From Verrucomicrobiota bacterium (GTDB lineage: Bacteria; Verrucomicrobiota; Verrucomicrobiia; Chthoniobacterales; JAFAMB01): 37,841 nucleotides of DNA. The stretch lies in assembly GCA_019239825.1 (NCBI GenBank), contig JAFAZK010000290.1:1-37841 (forward strand), written 5' to 3'. Position 1 is the stretch's first letter. The number at the start of each line of letters is the position of its first letter. The translations under genes and the position numbers were made by a program. The notes under the pieces were generated by a model. The model made no database searches and was not told where the DNA came from. It saw only the letters and a list, made by a program, of their open reading frames with translations. Below are positions 9,022 through 16,794 of the stretch, piece by piece.

Positions 9022-9157
9022 TAAGATCGATTTCTAGAGCATGCGTCCGGCTCCTAGCAGCTTTAGTACCAAAGTCACTCTGAAGATGAGACGTGAGAAG
9101 TGATTGGCTCGCTGCAATCGTTGACGGCTCGGAGGGTGTCGATAGAATCGGCGGCTT

Positions 9158-9520
9158 ATGGAAGTGATCAATCGTAATGCCGTCGCCGCTTTTATAGGGC
9201 CAGATGGCGCCATTATCCGGGAACTTGCGGCAAGCCGCAATTCTGCTGCCCGAAAACAGAGTTTGGCAGAGGCAACCATTCCAGTCGGCGGAACCGTCAC
9301 CGAGCATTTTCACAGAACTACAGAGGAGTTCTACTATATCCTCAGTGGAACCGGGCTCATGAAAATTGAGGGTGAAGAGAGAGAAGTGGGGCCAGGAGAT
9401 ACCGTTATTATTGTGCCGGGGCAACGCCACAAAATCGCCAATACCGGTCAGGTTCCGTTGGTCCTGCTAGCCTGCTGTTCACCGGAATGGACCGCGGAAG
9501 ATAATATACTGGTTGAGTAA
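9158..9520 (+). CDS. Small cupin-domain protein
   Basis: A single-domain cupin of 120 residues. Metal ligands look intact: HFHRTTEEFYY (His104-type HxH plus Glu) around residues 49-60 and the second-motif His in PGQRHKIAN near 91. The spacing matches the cupin_2 family. It stands divergent from adenine deaminase and 81 bases ahead of the nucleoside phosphorylase on the same strand. Such small cupins may be isomerases, dioxygenases or binding proteins; the sequence does not say which. A role in purine metabolism is suggested only by position. Confidence 0.85.
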   Translation: MEVINRNAVAAFIGPDGAIIRELAASRNSAARKQSLAEATIPVGGTVTEHFHRTTEEFYYILSGTGLMKIEGEEREVGPGDTVIIVPGQRHKIANTGQVPLVLLACCSPEWTAEDNILVE

Positions 9521-9601
9521 ACGGCACGGGAGCAGCTGTCACTTTCCACCTGTCCTAGGCTCAGCACCAATACTCAACCACTACGGCTTCCACCTTTTAA
9601 C

Positions 9602-10465
9602 ATGCCAGCACCCACGACTCATTACGAAAACACAGATGAGGCTCCTAAAGCCACCATCTGTGTCGTCGGAGGAACAAACGTTGCACACGCTCTGGCGTGG
9701 TCTTCACACCTTTTCGCCAGTTTTACCATCGAAACACCATTCGGGGTTTCTCCAACAATCTATTTTGGTGAGACGGATGGAGTTCCTTTTTATCACATCG
9801 CGCTGCATGGTTCGCCGGACCTGTCCGGCGTGGCCGAGCAAGACGTGTTGCTAAGAGTTTGGAGCGCCTTACATCAGCTCGGAGTCAGTGATGTTCTCGG
9901 AGGCGCCACCGCGGGAAGCATCAACGAAAAATATAAGCTTGGGGATTGGGTGATTGCTGACGATTTCGTCGACTTTAACATCGATCGGCAACGTTCAATC
10001 GCTGCAGCCGTCCTGGGCGCAAAATCGGCGGCAAGAATTTTACCGAGATACGTGCCAGCGGACGATCCGGTTCTGCGAAGGATTTTGGTCGAAGAGACCG
10101 CCAAGGCGGCGGGTGCAGAAAACGTGCATGAGGGAGGCGTGATCGTTCAAGCTGCCGGCGGTCGCTTTGAGACAGCTGCCGAGATCAGGATGTTTAAGCG
10201 ATTGGGTGGAGATTTGGTCACGATGAACGTGCCAACTGAAATGGCTTACGCACGCCAGGTGAATATTAACTATGCCAGCTTGATTGCGATTTCTAACCCT
10301 GCGGAAGGATTAGGAACTTGGGAGTGGACAACGCTAAGCGATCTTTATCCTAAGTTTCATGCCCAGAGTATTGAGATTTATCTCGCTGCGGTACGGCGAA
10401 TCCAGCAATTGCCAGACCGTAGAAGAATCGGTGATACGCTCAGGGTCCACTCTGAGTTTGATTAA
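9602..10465 (+). CDS. Purine nucleoside phosphorylase of the MTAP/PNP family
   Basis: A trimeric-type (PNP_UDP_1) phosphorylase of 287 residues that splits purine nucleosides with phosphate. Visible blocks: VVGGTN near 21-26, GGATAGSINEKYKLGDWVIA near 100-119, the glycine-rich VQAAGGRFETAAEIRMF at 182-198, and the purine/ribose site TMNVPTEMAYAR at 207-218. In methylthioadenosine phosphorylase the next strand ends in D-x-D, which selects adenine; here it reads ISNPAEG, with Asn232 at the first position, as in 6-oxopurine PNPs. This suggests inosine/guanosine/xanthosine rather than MTA as substrate. Context with adenosine deaminase and xanthine dehydrogenase agrees. The N-terminal phosphate loop is GGTNV rather than the common GGSG, an oddity. 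Confidence 0.85.
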   Translation: MPAPTTHYENTDEAPKATICVVGGTNVAHALAWSSHLFASFTIETPFGVSPTIYFGETDGVPFYHIALHGSPDLSGVAEQDVLLRVWSALHQLGVSDVLGGATAGSINEKYKLGDWVIADDFVDFNIDRQRSIAAAVLGAKSAARILPRYVPADDPVLRRILVEETAKAAGAENVHEGGVIVQAAGGRFETAAEIRMFKRLGGDLVTMNVPTEMAYARQVNINYASLIAISNPAEGLGTWEWTTLSDLYPKFHAQSIEIYLAAVRRIQQLPDRRRIGDTLRVHSEFD

Positions 10466-10466
10466 A

Positions 10467-10501
10467 CCAAATTTCACCACAGAGACACAAAGGACACGAA
10501 G
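10467..10501 (+). repeat. Left arm of the second GxxExxY cassette
   Basis: Thirty-five bases around cacagagacacaaaggacac that pair with 10935-10970: about 33 of 36 positions agree after reverse complementing. It starts one base after the phosphorylase stop and ends one base before the GxxExxY stop codon. Confidence 0.9.
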
Positions 10502-10879
10502 TTATCGAACAAACCTTTTGAGTCCCATTTTTAGCACTGGAACGTTGAAATTGATCAGGAGGCCGACCGACTTGTTTGCGAGCTTCATATAGGTCAGGAC
10601 TTGCGCGTCGAAGATCGGCAGCAATTGGTCAACGCTCTTCAGCTCCACCACCAAGCGATCTTCTATCAACAAGTCCAATCGATATCCGCATTCTAAATGC
10701 AAGCCCTTATATGTGATAGGGACAGGCTCTTGCCGGAGAAACCTTATCGAGGACCGTTGCAATTCGTAGGCCAGGCACTCCTCGTACGCAGACTCCAGGA
10801 GTCCAGGCCCTAGTTCTCGGTGGACATCGATCGCTAGCCCAATCGCAACGCGGGAGAAATCTGTTTTATCAGCGTTCAT
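10502..10879 (-). CDS. GxxExxY family protein, PD-(D/E)XK nuclease-like (second copy)
   Basis: 125 residues. The naming motif is GLLESAY at 26-32, after VAIGLAIDVHRELG. The nuclease-like core is Asp69 in YRLDLLIED, E79-L-K81 in VVELKS, and Q93/Y97 in AQVLTYMK, followed by LLINFN. It shares the family layout with the copy at 3705-4100 but is clearly diverged from it (for example QRSSIRFLRQEPVPITYKG against SDRGIPFQPQKELPIFYKG), so the two are not a recent duplication. It too fills the gap between two convergent genes and is tightly bracketed by inverted arms. Function unknown; nuclease activity is inferred from residues only. Confidence 0.92.
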   Translation of the reverse strand: MNADKTDFSRVAIGLAIDVHRELGPGLLESAYEECLAYELQRSSIRFLRQEPVPITYKGLHLECGYRLDLLIEDRLVVELKSVDQLLPIFDAQVLTYMKLANKSVGLLINFNVPVLKMGLKRFVR

Positions 10880-10934
10880 GTCCGCAGTTTAGATAATCAC
10901 ACTTAATTGTACAGTGTTATATTATTATTTATTC

Positions 10935-10970
10935 CTTCGTGCCCTTTGTGTCTTTGTGGTGAAATTTTGG
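10935..10970 (-). repeat. Right arm of the second GxxExxY cassette
   Basis: Inverted partner of 10467-10501, with ccctttgtgtctttgtggtg as its core. It ends one base before the stop codon of the NCS2 permease gene, so the two arms span the whole space between the stop codons of the convergent neighbours. Confidence 0.9.
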
Positions 10971-10971
10971 C

Positions 10972-12336
10972 TCAATGCTCGAACAGGAAGTACAGCAGAA
11001 ATAGTACGGCCAGGATATACGTCAGGAGGCCAACTTCTTTGGCTTTGCCGGTACCGAGTTTGATGCCCACATAGGTCAAAATTCCAAAAGCGATTCCTTC
11101 GCTGATGCTGAACGCGAATGGCATCATAACGATGGTAATAAAAGCCGGGGCAGCCTTGGAAAAATCGCGTAGATCCAGCTCCGCTAATCCTTGCATCATA
11201 AAGGCGCCAACCACTACCAACGCCGGAGCAGTGGCCACTGTAGGAATTATCAAGATGAGCGGCGTCAGAAAAAGGGCCAGCAAGAAACAGATAGCCGTGA
11301 CGATTGAAGTCAGGCCGGTACGACCACCTGCCTCAACCCCCGCCGCGCTCTCAATGTAGCTAGTCACGGTAGAGGTGCCCAACGTCGACCCGAACATGGC
11401 GGCACAGGCGTCCGCCATAAACGCGCGTCCGACCTTGGGGAGGTTGCCCTTATCATCGAGTAAGCCCGCCCGCTTTGAAACCCCGATTAACGTGCCCATG
11501 TTGTCGAACAAATCGACAAACAGGATGGAAAGGACCAGCGGCACGGCGGTGAGCAAGTGCTGCCAGAAATAGGCCAGATCCAGCTTAAGGAAGCTGGGTG
11601 CTAAAGATGAGGGTAGATTAAAAATGGCTCCGGGCGGTTTGGTAATTGTTCCGTGTCCGTCCGCGGCCGGGATGAAAAGACCGACGACCGTCAAGAGCAA
11701 GATTACCAGGACGATGGAGCCGGGTAACCGTCTAGCGACCAGAATTCCGGTTAGGATAATTCCGATGATAACCAGCCACGGAGCTGGCGTACCCAGATCA
11801 CCTAGAGTTAGATAAGGAGAAGCCTCTATAACTAGGGGCGCTCCATTCTTGGGAACAACGTCCATATTGAGGACGATCAGCCCTCCATTTTGCAGGCCAA
11901 TCAAGGCAATGAAGAAGCCGATACCGGTGGTAATCGCAAGTTTCAGCTCCAAAGGAATGGCTTCTACGATTCGCTGCCGCAGACGGCTAACGGTCAAGAC
12001 GAGAAAGATAAAGCCGCTGTAGAAAACGAAACCTAAAGCAGCCTGCCACGGGATGCCTTTCGCCAGACAGATCGTGTAGGTGAAAAAGGCGTTCAATCCC
12101 ATCCCTGGAGCCAAAGCGATTGGGTAGTTGGTCGCGAAAGCCATGACAATGGTCATGACGGCTGACGCGATCGCAGTCGCGGTCACGAGGGCGCCTTTGT
12201 CGATGCCGGTTTGAGACAGAATTAACGGATTAACCGCGAGGATATACGCCATCGCGGCAAAGGTGGTCAGCCCGGCAATTACCTCACGAGCTGGGGTAGA
12301 GCCATGTGCTTTCAGGGAGAAAACGCGTTCGAGCAT
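10972..12336 (-). CDS. NCS2 family purine permease (AzgA/PbuG type)
   Basis: An inner-membrane nucleobase:proton symporter of 454 residues, likely for adenine, guanine or hypoxanthine. Family marks are seen throughout: REVIAGLTTFAAMAYILAVNP at the N-terminus, the substrate-site helix ALAPGMGLNAFFTYT near 75-90, TTGIGFFIALIGLQNGG near 135, LFVDLFDNMGTLIG near 270, and FGSTLGTSTVTSYIESAAGVEAGGRTGL near 315-340. These blocks fit the AzgA/PbuG branch rather than the UraA/XanQ branch, so xanthine or urate is a less likely substrate. Hydrophobic helices occupy most of the length. It lies convergent with the nucleoside phosphorylase gene and fits as the uptake step for the purine breakdown genes around it. 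Confidence 0.95.
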   Translation of the reverse strand: MLERVFSLKAHGSTPAREVIAGLTTFAAMAYILAVNPLILSQTGIDKGALVTATAIASAVMTIVMAFATNYPIALAPGMGLNAFFTYTICLAKGIPWQAALGFVFYSGFIFLVLTVSRLRQRIVEAIPLELKLAITTGIGFFIALIGLQNGGLIVLNMDVVPKNGAPLVIEASPYLTLGDLGTPAPWLVIIGIILTGILVARRLPGSIVLVILLLTVVGLFIPAADGHGTITKPPGAIFNLPSSLAPSFLKLDLAYFWQHLLTAVPLVLSILFVDLFDNMGTLIGVSKRAGLLDDKGNLPKVGRAFMADACAAMFGSTLGTSTVTSYIESAAGVEAGGRTGLTSIVTAICFLLALFLTPLILIIPTVATAPALVVVGAFMMQGLAELDLRDFSKAAPAFITIVMMPFAFSISEGIAFGILTYVGIKLGTGKAKEVGLLTYILAVLFLLYFLFEH

Positions 12337-12552
12337 GAGAGAGGAGAAGCAGATTCTATCCCAAGTTGTTTAAGCGAGTGAGGGGCGATCAGAAAAGGAT
12401 AAAAAAAAGAACCAAAGCGGTAAATGATGGACAATTGTGCACTATTCTGAACAAGCGGAGTCAGGCCGACAGAAATTTGGTCTGCCACCTGGGCTGTTAT
12501 TGTCCCGCCTATTTCTGGGGGGCGACCCAAAGGCCGGTAATGCCGTTACCTA

Positions 12553-12624
12553 CTCCGAAAAGACTAAGCCTGGGGTTTCAACCCCAGGTATACCAAAAAA
12601 ACGCCCCGCCCTGAAGGGGCGACA
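12553..12624 (-). repeat. REP-type inverted repeat on the 3' side of the RAYT gene
   Basis: Contains a small hairpin (gcctggggtttcaaccccagg region) and a GC-rich hairpin cgccccgccctgaaggggcg. Reverse-complemented, it follows 13130-13203 closely: cgccccttcagggcggg, then a variable T- or G-rich stretch, then cctggggttgaaa, then ggcttagtc. The RAYT gene therefore sits between two oppositely oriented copies. Confidence 0.85.
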
Positions 12625-12635
12625 GAACGCGCGTT

Positions 12636-13085
12636 TCAGTCCCAAACATATCGCTCGTCAAAACGTACCCTGTGTTTCTTAAGGAGTGCGCGGATTTCCT
12701 CTTGGAATGTCATTTTCCGGTGATGAATTTCCTGATCGACGATATAGGCAATGACGGCTCTTTTGTTCGATTCGCTGACCGAAAAGGCACCGTAACCGGT
12801 TTGCCAACTGCAGTCGCCGTGACCTTTTTCCCTCATCATTTTCGTGGAGCTCGTTTTGAGATGTTTAACGAGGTCGGCCAAGGAGATTGTCCGGGCGAGG
12901 CTAAAGAGCAGGTGGACGTGGTCGGCAACGCCACCCACCTGAACGGGCTCGCAATCCAAGCCACGCAAGGTGGCAGTTAGATAGGCGTGCACCTCTAATC
13001 GGAGGTCTGAGGACTGGAGAAAGGCGACGCGGTTCTTGGTCGAAAACACAAGGTGAATCAGGAGGCGCGCGAGTGATTGGGGCAT
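12636..13085 (-). CDS. REP-associated tyrosine transposase (RAYT, IS200/Y1 family)
   Basis: A single-strand DNA transposase-like protein of 149 residues from the ATG at 13085 (the frame is open a few codons further, to 13100). The HUH metal motif is ADHVHLLF with His56 and His58; the catalytic tyrosine is Tyr114 in RAVIAYIVDQEIHH. LARLLIHLVFSTKNR at the start and SVSESNKRAV before the Tyr are typical of IS200-like proteins. RAYTs are domesticated relatives that act on REP hairpins. Here the gene is enclosed by inverted REP copies at 12553-12624 and 13130-13203, and a seven-unit array of related repeats lies beyond the second copy. It appears intact and may be active. Confidence 0.93.
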   Translation of the reverse strand: MPQSLARLLIHLVFSTKNRVAFLQSSDLRLEVHAYLTATLRGLDCEPVQVGGVADHVHLLFSLARTISLADLVKHLKTSSTKMMREKGHGDCSWQTGYGAFSVSESNKRAVIAYIVDQEIHHRKMTFQEEIRALLKKHRVRFDERYVWD

Positions 13086-13129
13086 TGTATATATACACAA
13101 TATTTTTCTGTTTCTGTCACGCCGATTCT

Positions 13130-13203
13130 ACCGCCCCTTCAGGGCGGGTCGCTTGTTGGGGGGGTGTTCCTGGGGTTGAAACCCAAGGCTTAGTCCTTTT
13201 ACC
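13130..13203 (+). repeat. REP-type repeat on the 5' side of the RAYT gene
   Basis: Inverted partner of 12553-12624, with the hairpin ccgccccttcagggcggg followed by cctggggttgaaaccc and ggcttagtcc. It runs directly into the first unit of the array at 13192. Confidence 0.85.
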
Positions 13204-13526
13204 CCTTCGGGGTAACGAACGGGTGCTAAAGCCCAGGTTCAGTCCTATCACCCTTTCGCGGTAGAGAACCGGTGTTAAAACCCAGGCGCAGTCCTATTAC
13301 CTCCTTCGGGGTAAAGAACCGGTGTTAAAACCCAGGCACAGTCCTATTACCCCTTCTGGGGTAGAGAATCGGGGTTAAAACCCCAGGCTTAGTCCTTTTA
13401 CCCCTTCGGGGTAACGAACGGATGCTAAAGCCCAGGTTCAGTCCTATCACCCTTTCGCGGTAGAGAACCGGTGTTAAAACCCCAGGCTCAGTCCTTTTAC
13501 CCGCTTCGGGGTGGAGAATCGGGCCA
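13192..13526 (+). repeat. Seven-unit REP-like direct array, about 50 bp per unit
   Basis: Units begin agtcct at 13192, 13241, 13290, 13340, 13391, 13440 and 13490. Each holds a small hairpin of the form accccttcggggt, then gagaaccgg, then gtgttaaaacccaggc. Units 1-2 and 5-6 are almost identical over about 100 bases, with one base change seen, so a four-unit block of about 199 bases seems to have duplicated. Not a CRISPR: there are no unique spacers between constant repeats. This explains most of the gap up to the adenosine deaminase gene. Confidence 0.9.
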
Positions 13527-13646
13527 AACCTGAGCCCTTCATCCGCTCTGGCATATCCTTCCCCGAAAATGTTCGCATTCTATTCGCGGTCGCTGCCCGA
13601 GCTTGAACGCAGGCCATCGTCGTGTTCTTAATACCTCACTTTGACC

Positions 13647-15107
13647 ATGAATAGCTTCAGAAATTTGCTGTTCTCTTTCCTGCTCATCTCTTCATTCAAT
13701 TTGGCTGCTCCTGCGGAAGCCGCGGAATTTGAGAGCCGATTCCAAGAAATCGTTCAAAACGCGACCAACGAACAGCTTTACCGCTTTCTGTATGCCTTGC
13801 CGAAAGGCGGAGACCTGCACAATCATCAGGATGGCGCTAATTGGCCGGACTGGTGGTACCAGGTCGCAACCGATTCCACGAAGACGCACGGAGACACGTT
13901 CTATACCTTGACCAAGATAGCCTCGCCAAACCCAAGCGGCGGGGCTCCTCTGTTTTATACGACCATTCCTCGTTGGCAGTATGAGCGCCTGACTGATGCG
14001 GAGAAGGCCCAATACCAAGCATTGAGCTCTTTGGATGCAGCTACCAAAGCGAACTGGCTGGCATCACTGTGGCTCGGTCAGCCAGGCGACGGCCGCGAGA
14101 AATTCTTCGAGCAAATTTGGCCCCGCCTGGGCGGCTTGGTCCGAAATCCATATGTGTCCAGCGAATTGCTAGTCGAGAGCATGAGGCATTTCGGTGAAGA
14201 GGGAGTTCGCTACATCGAAACACAAAATCTGGTCTTTGGTCTGGGATCGCTCTTTGAATACAAGGACCAGGACGGAAATGCGCTCTCATTGGATCAAGTG
14301 GCAGATATTTATCGGCACCGGTTGCAACAACCGGACGCTGTGGCCACCGGCGTCATTGTGCGATTTCAAGCCGTCGTGATCCGCTTCGCACCGACCGCAG
14401 AAGACGGAGTGGAAGATGCCTACGCATTTGTTAATCGAAACCGCGATCTTTGGGTCGGTATCAACATGGCAGGGCGTGAGGATAATGAAAAAGGGTTTCC
14501 GGCTCGCTTTCTATCCGTTTACCGGAAGATGGAAGGCAAATATCCGCCGATAAGTTTATCAATTCATGCCGGTGAAAGTGATGAACCGAATCATCATGTT
14601 CGAGATACTCTTTACCTAGGCGCAAAAAGGATCGGGCACGGTGTCAACTTGCTAACGGACCCAGATACCATGCTGCATATGCGGGAAGATAAAGATCTGG
14701 TCGAGATCAATTTGATCAGCAATCAATTGCTCGGATATGTGCCAAAGTTCGCTGATCATCCATTTCCGCGATACCTCCGGTTCGGCATACCGGTTTGTTT
14801 AAATACCGACGATCGGGGGATGTGGGGTTCAACGATGACGGATGAGTACTATGTCGCCGTCAAAAACTTCAATCTCTCCTGGGAAGAAATAGTTCAACTC
14901 GGAAGAAATAGTTTGGAATATAGTTTTGTCCAACCCGATCAAAAGCAGCGGCTGTTAGACGCCTATAATCAGGCCGTCAAAGAATTTGAACAGAAGTACA
15001 GCGGCGATTGGCAGACGTTCTTAGCGGCAGTGAATGCGACTGGAAGCCCTTACGCGGAGCGCGAGTTTGGGATTAAGCTGCCGCTACCAGGGGTGGCGGG
15101 AAACTGA
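13647..15107 (+). CDS. Exported adenosine deaminase (ADGF/CECR1-like)
   Basis: Deaminates adenosine to inosine, probably in the periplasm. 486 residues from the ATG at 13647; a TTG two codons upstream (13641) is a less likely start. The signal peptide is MNSFRNLLFSFLLISSFNLA with probable cleavage after AEA near residue 26. Zinc and catalytic residues are present: GDLHNHQDG (His58, His60), SIHAGES (His307, Glu310), AKRIGHGVNL, and NTDDRGMWG (Asp388, Asp389). The protein is longer than the roughly 340-residue cytosolic enzymes because of an insert between the first and second motifs, as in secreted ADGF-type deaminases. With the phosphorylase it can feed hypoxanthine into the pathway from extracellular adenosine. 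Confidence 0.92.
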   Translation: MNSFRNLLFSFLLISSFNLAAPAEAAEFESRFQEIVQNATNEQLYRFLYALPKGGDLHNHQDGANWPDWWYQVATDSTKTHGDTFYTLTKIASPNPSGGAPLFYTTIPRWQYERLTDAEKAQYQALSSLDAATKANWLASLWLGQPGDGREKFFEQIWPRLGGLVRNPYVSSELLVESMRHFGEEGVRYIETQNLVFGLGSLFEYKDQDGNALSLDQVADIYRHRLQQPDAVATGVIVRFQAVVIRFAPTAEDGVEDAYAFVNRNRDLWVGINMAGREDNEKGFPARFLSVYRKMEGKYPPISLSIHAGESDEPNHHVRDTLYLGAKRIGHGVNLLTDPDTMLHMREDKDLVEINLISNQLLGYVPKFADHPFPRYLRFGIPVCLNTDDRGMWGSTMTDEYYVAVKNFNLSWEEIVQLGRNSLEYSFVQPDQKQRLLDAYNQAVKEFEQKYSGDWQTFLAAVNATGSPYAEREFGIKLPLPGVAGN

Positions 15108-15108
15108 T

Positions 15109-15133
15109 CGGTGATTGGTGATTGGTGATTGGT
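15109..15133 (+). repeat. Octamer array ggtgattg after the adenosine deaminase stop
   Basis: Three and a half units of the octamer ggtgattg, starting two bases after the stop codon and running into the inverted-repeat element at 15134. The same oligomer, inverted, forms the array at 19671-19700. Confidence 0.85.
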
Positions 15134-15414
15134 GAGAGGTAGCAGACGCTTTAGCCGCGAAGCGGCGCGCGTTGGAGGGGAGCCGCTTTGGTGTGGCGCT
15201 AACTTAATTGCAGGCTTATCGGAGCCCAGCGTTAGCCCGGCCTTGACGGTGTGATAAGCAGGCGGCTCCCGGAAACGTCTGCTGATGCCGCTAACACCAC
15301 GGTCGCGGAATGATCACGCTTATTTGTGCGACCAAGTCAAGTTACGGACGACGTTCAAAAGCGGCTCCCCTCCAACGCGCGCCGCTTCGCGGCTGAAAGC
15401 GTCTGCTACCTCTC
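15134..15414. mobile_element. MITE-like element with 56-57 bp near-perfect inverted ends, no gene
   Basis: Bases 15134-15189 pair with 15358-15414. After reverse complementing they are the same except for one missing base in the left copy. Inside each arm is the smaller palindrome agccgcgaagcggc. The 168-base core shows no coding frame of note. The element occupies nearly all of the gap between the convergent adenosine deaminase and HPPD genes, and its right end is 10 bases from the HPPD stop codon. A degraded relative of one arm lies at 7123-7144. No transposase is linked, so it would depend on one elsewhere; target-site duplications were not identified. Confidence 0.75.
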
Positions 15415-15424
15415 ACGTCTCACT

Positions 15425-16522
15425 TCAGAGGTTCCCGCGTCTGGCCTGCTCTCGTTCCAACGCTTCGAACAACGCTTTGAAATTGCCCGCTCCGAACCCT
15501 TTGCTGCCGTGGCGGCGGATAACTTCGTAAAATACCGTGGGCCGATCCTGAACGGGCTGGCTGAAAATCTGGAGCAGATATCCTTCTTCATCCCGATCGA
15601 CAAGGATGCCACGCCGGCCTAACTCACGGTAGTCTTCTTCAATCTCTCCAATTCGTGACGGAAGATCGTCGTAGTAAGCTTCCGGCACCCGCAGAAAGTC
15701 CACTCCTGCCGTGCGCAAAGCGTCCACCGTGGCGATGATATCTTTCGTTGCTAATGCGATATGCTGAACCCCGGGTCCGCCGTAATGAATCAGATATTCT
15801 TCGATTTGACTACGGCGCTTCCCTTCCGCTGGTTCATTTATCGGGAACTTAATGCGTCCGGAACCGTTTTGCATGACCTTGCTCATCAATGCTGAGTAGT
15901 CGGTGCTAATATCCTTGTCACTGAAATGGGTTAATTGGCTAAAGCCGAGGACGTCGCGATAGAAAGCGACCCAACGATTCATCTGCCCCAATTCGACATT
16001 CCCGACAATGTGATCGATCGCCACAATTCCGGTCTCCGGGGCAGGCGGAGGATTTTGGATTTCTTTGAAGCCGGGGAAGATACCGCGATAGTTTTGGCGC
16101 TCAATAAAACTGTGCACCGTGTCTCCATAGGTCGCGATCGAGGCTCGCACGAATCGTCCGCTGCCATCTTCGAATTCTTGTGGTTCTTGTGCACTCTTCG
16201 CCCCTCTCCGCAAAGCCTCTTCATAAGCAGCGCGGGCATCGGAGACTCTTAAAGCAATATCGCGAACTCCATCACCGTGAAGCGCGATGTGCCGCGACAC
16301 TTCCGGCGCGGACTCAGGACCAAGCGACGAGGTCACGAGAAAGCAAACCTGACCTTTCCGTAACAACCACGACGCCCGATCCCGCACGCCGGTCTCCAGA
16401 CCGGAATAGGCGACCGGAACCAAGCCAAGGGCAGTACGGTAATAGTGAGCAGCTTGCCGAGCATTCGATACGTAGAACTCGACGTAATCAATTCCGTGAA
16501 AATCGAGTGGATCTGAACTCAT
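15425..16522 (-). CDS. hppD: 4-Hydroxyphenylpyruvate dioxygenase
   Basis: A non-heme Fe(II) enzyme of 365 residues, normal bacterial length, that turns 4-hydroxyphenylpyruvate into homogentisate in tyrosine breakdown. It has two vicinal-oxygen-chelate domains: N-terminal about 8-145 (FHGIDYVEFYVSNARQAAHY) and catalytic about 165-345. Iron ligands are His171 (AIDHIVGNV), His254 (VQHIALATKDI) and Glu333 (VFYEVIRR). The block GFGAGNFKALFEALE near the C-terminus is also typical. The next enzyme, homogentisate dioxygenase, is encoded just upstream on the same strand, separated by an oligomer-arm element. Confidence 0.97.
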   Translation of the reverse strand: MSSDPLDFHGIDYVEFYVSNARQAAHYYRTALGLVPVAYSGLETGVRDRASWLLRKGQVCFLVTSSLGPESAPEVSRHIALHGDGVRDIALRVSDARAAYEEALRRGAKSAQEPQEFEDGSGRFVRASIATYGDTVHSFIERQNYRGIFPGFKEIQNPPPAPETGIVAIDHIVGNVELGQMNRWVAFYRDVLGFSQLTHFSDKDISTDYSALMSKVMQNGSGRIKFPINEPAEGKRRSQIEEYLIHYGGPGVQHIALATKDIIATVDALRTAGVDFLRVPEAYYDDLPSRIGEIEEDYRELGRRGILVDRDEEGYLLQIFSQPVQDRPTVFYEVIRRHGSKGFGAGNFKALFEALEREQARRGNL

Positions 16523-16628
16523 AAAGGAGGCTTTCTTTAGTGAAACGATGCGTAACTCCCAGACGCATCATAGAGGGTGACATTGAGGGTACCATTAAGT
16601 CTCGGGTGAGACAATGGAAAGGGATAGA

Positions 16629-16764
16629 GGTTCTAAGTTTTAGGTTTTACGTTTTAAGTTTGACGTTGGGCTCGTCGCCTTGCACGGCGACACGTTGATT
16701 CGACTTTCAGCGGGCCTGACGCGTCGAACGTAAAACCTCGAACTTACAACCCATAACCCCTAAC
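16629..16764. repeat. Inverted oligomer-arm element between hppD and hmgA
   Basis: Left arm 16629-16665 is made of units such as aagttttaggttttacg; right arm 16722-16764 holds the inverted form (cgtaaaacctcgaacttac). Between them, at 16674-16691, is a perfect hairpin gtcgcc-ttgcac-ggcgac. No coding frame. It separates two genes that would otherwise form a simple operon. Confidence 0.8.
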
Positions 16765-16794
16765 TATCGCCGCAGGGAGTCTCGCCCCAGCGAA

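Noticed and set aside
8978-9430. Leftward 150-codon frame over the small cupin gene
   Set aside because: Opposite-strand frame of a gene with clear cupin motifs; no domain of its own.
9602-10465. Methylthioadenosine phosphorylase (mtnP) name
   Set aside because: Overall family fits, but the adenine-selecting Asp residues are replaced by Asn and Ala, so a 6-oxopurine phosphorylase is more likely.
13192-13526. Possible CRISPR array
   Set aside because: The units are about 50 bases and similar along their whole length, with internal hairpins and no unique spacers or cas genes; fits REP-type repeats near a RAYT.
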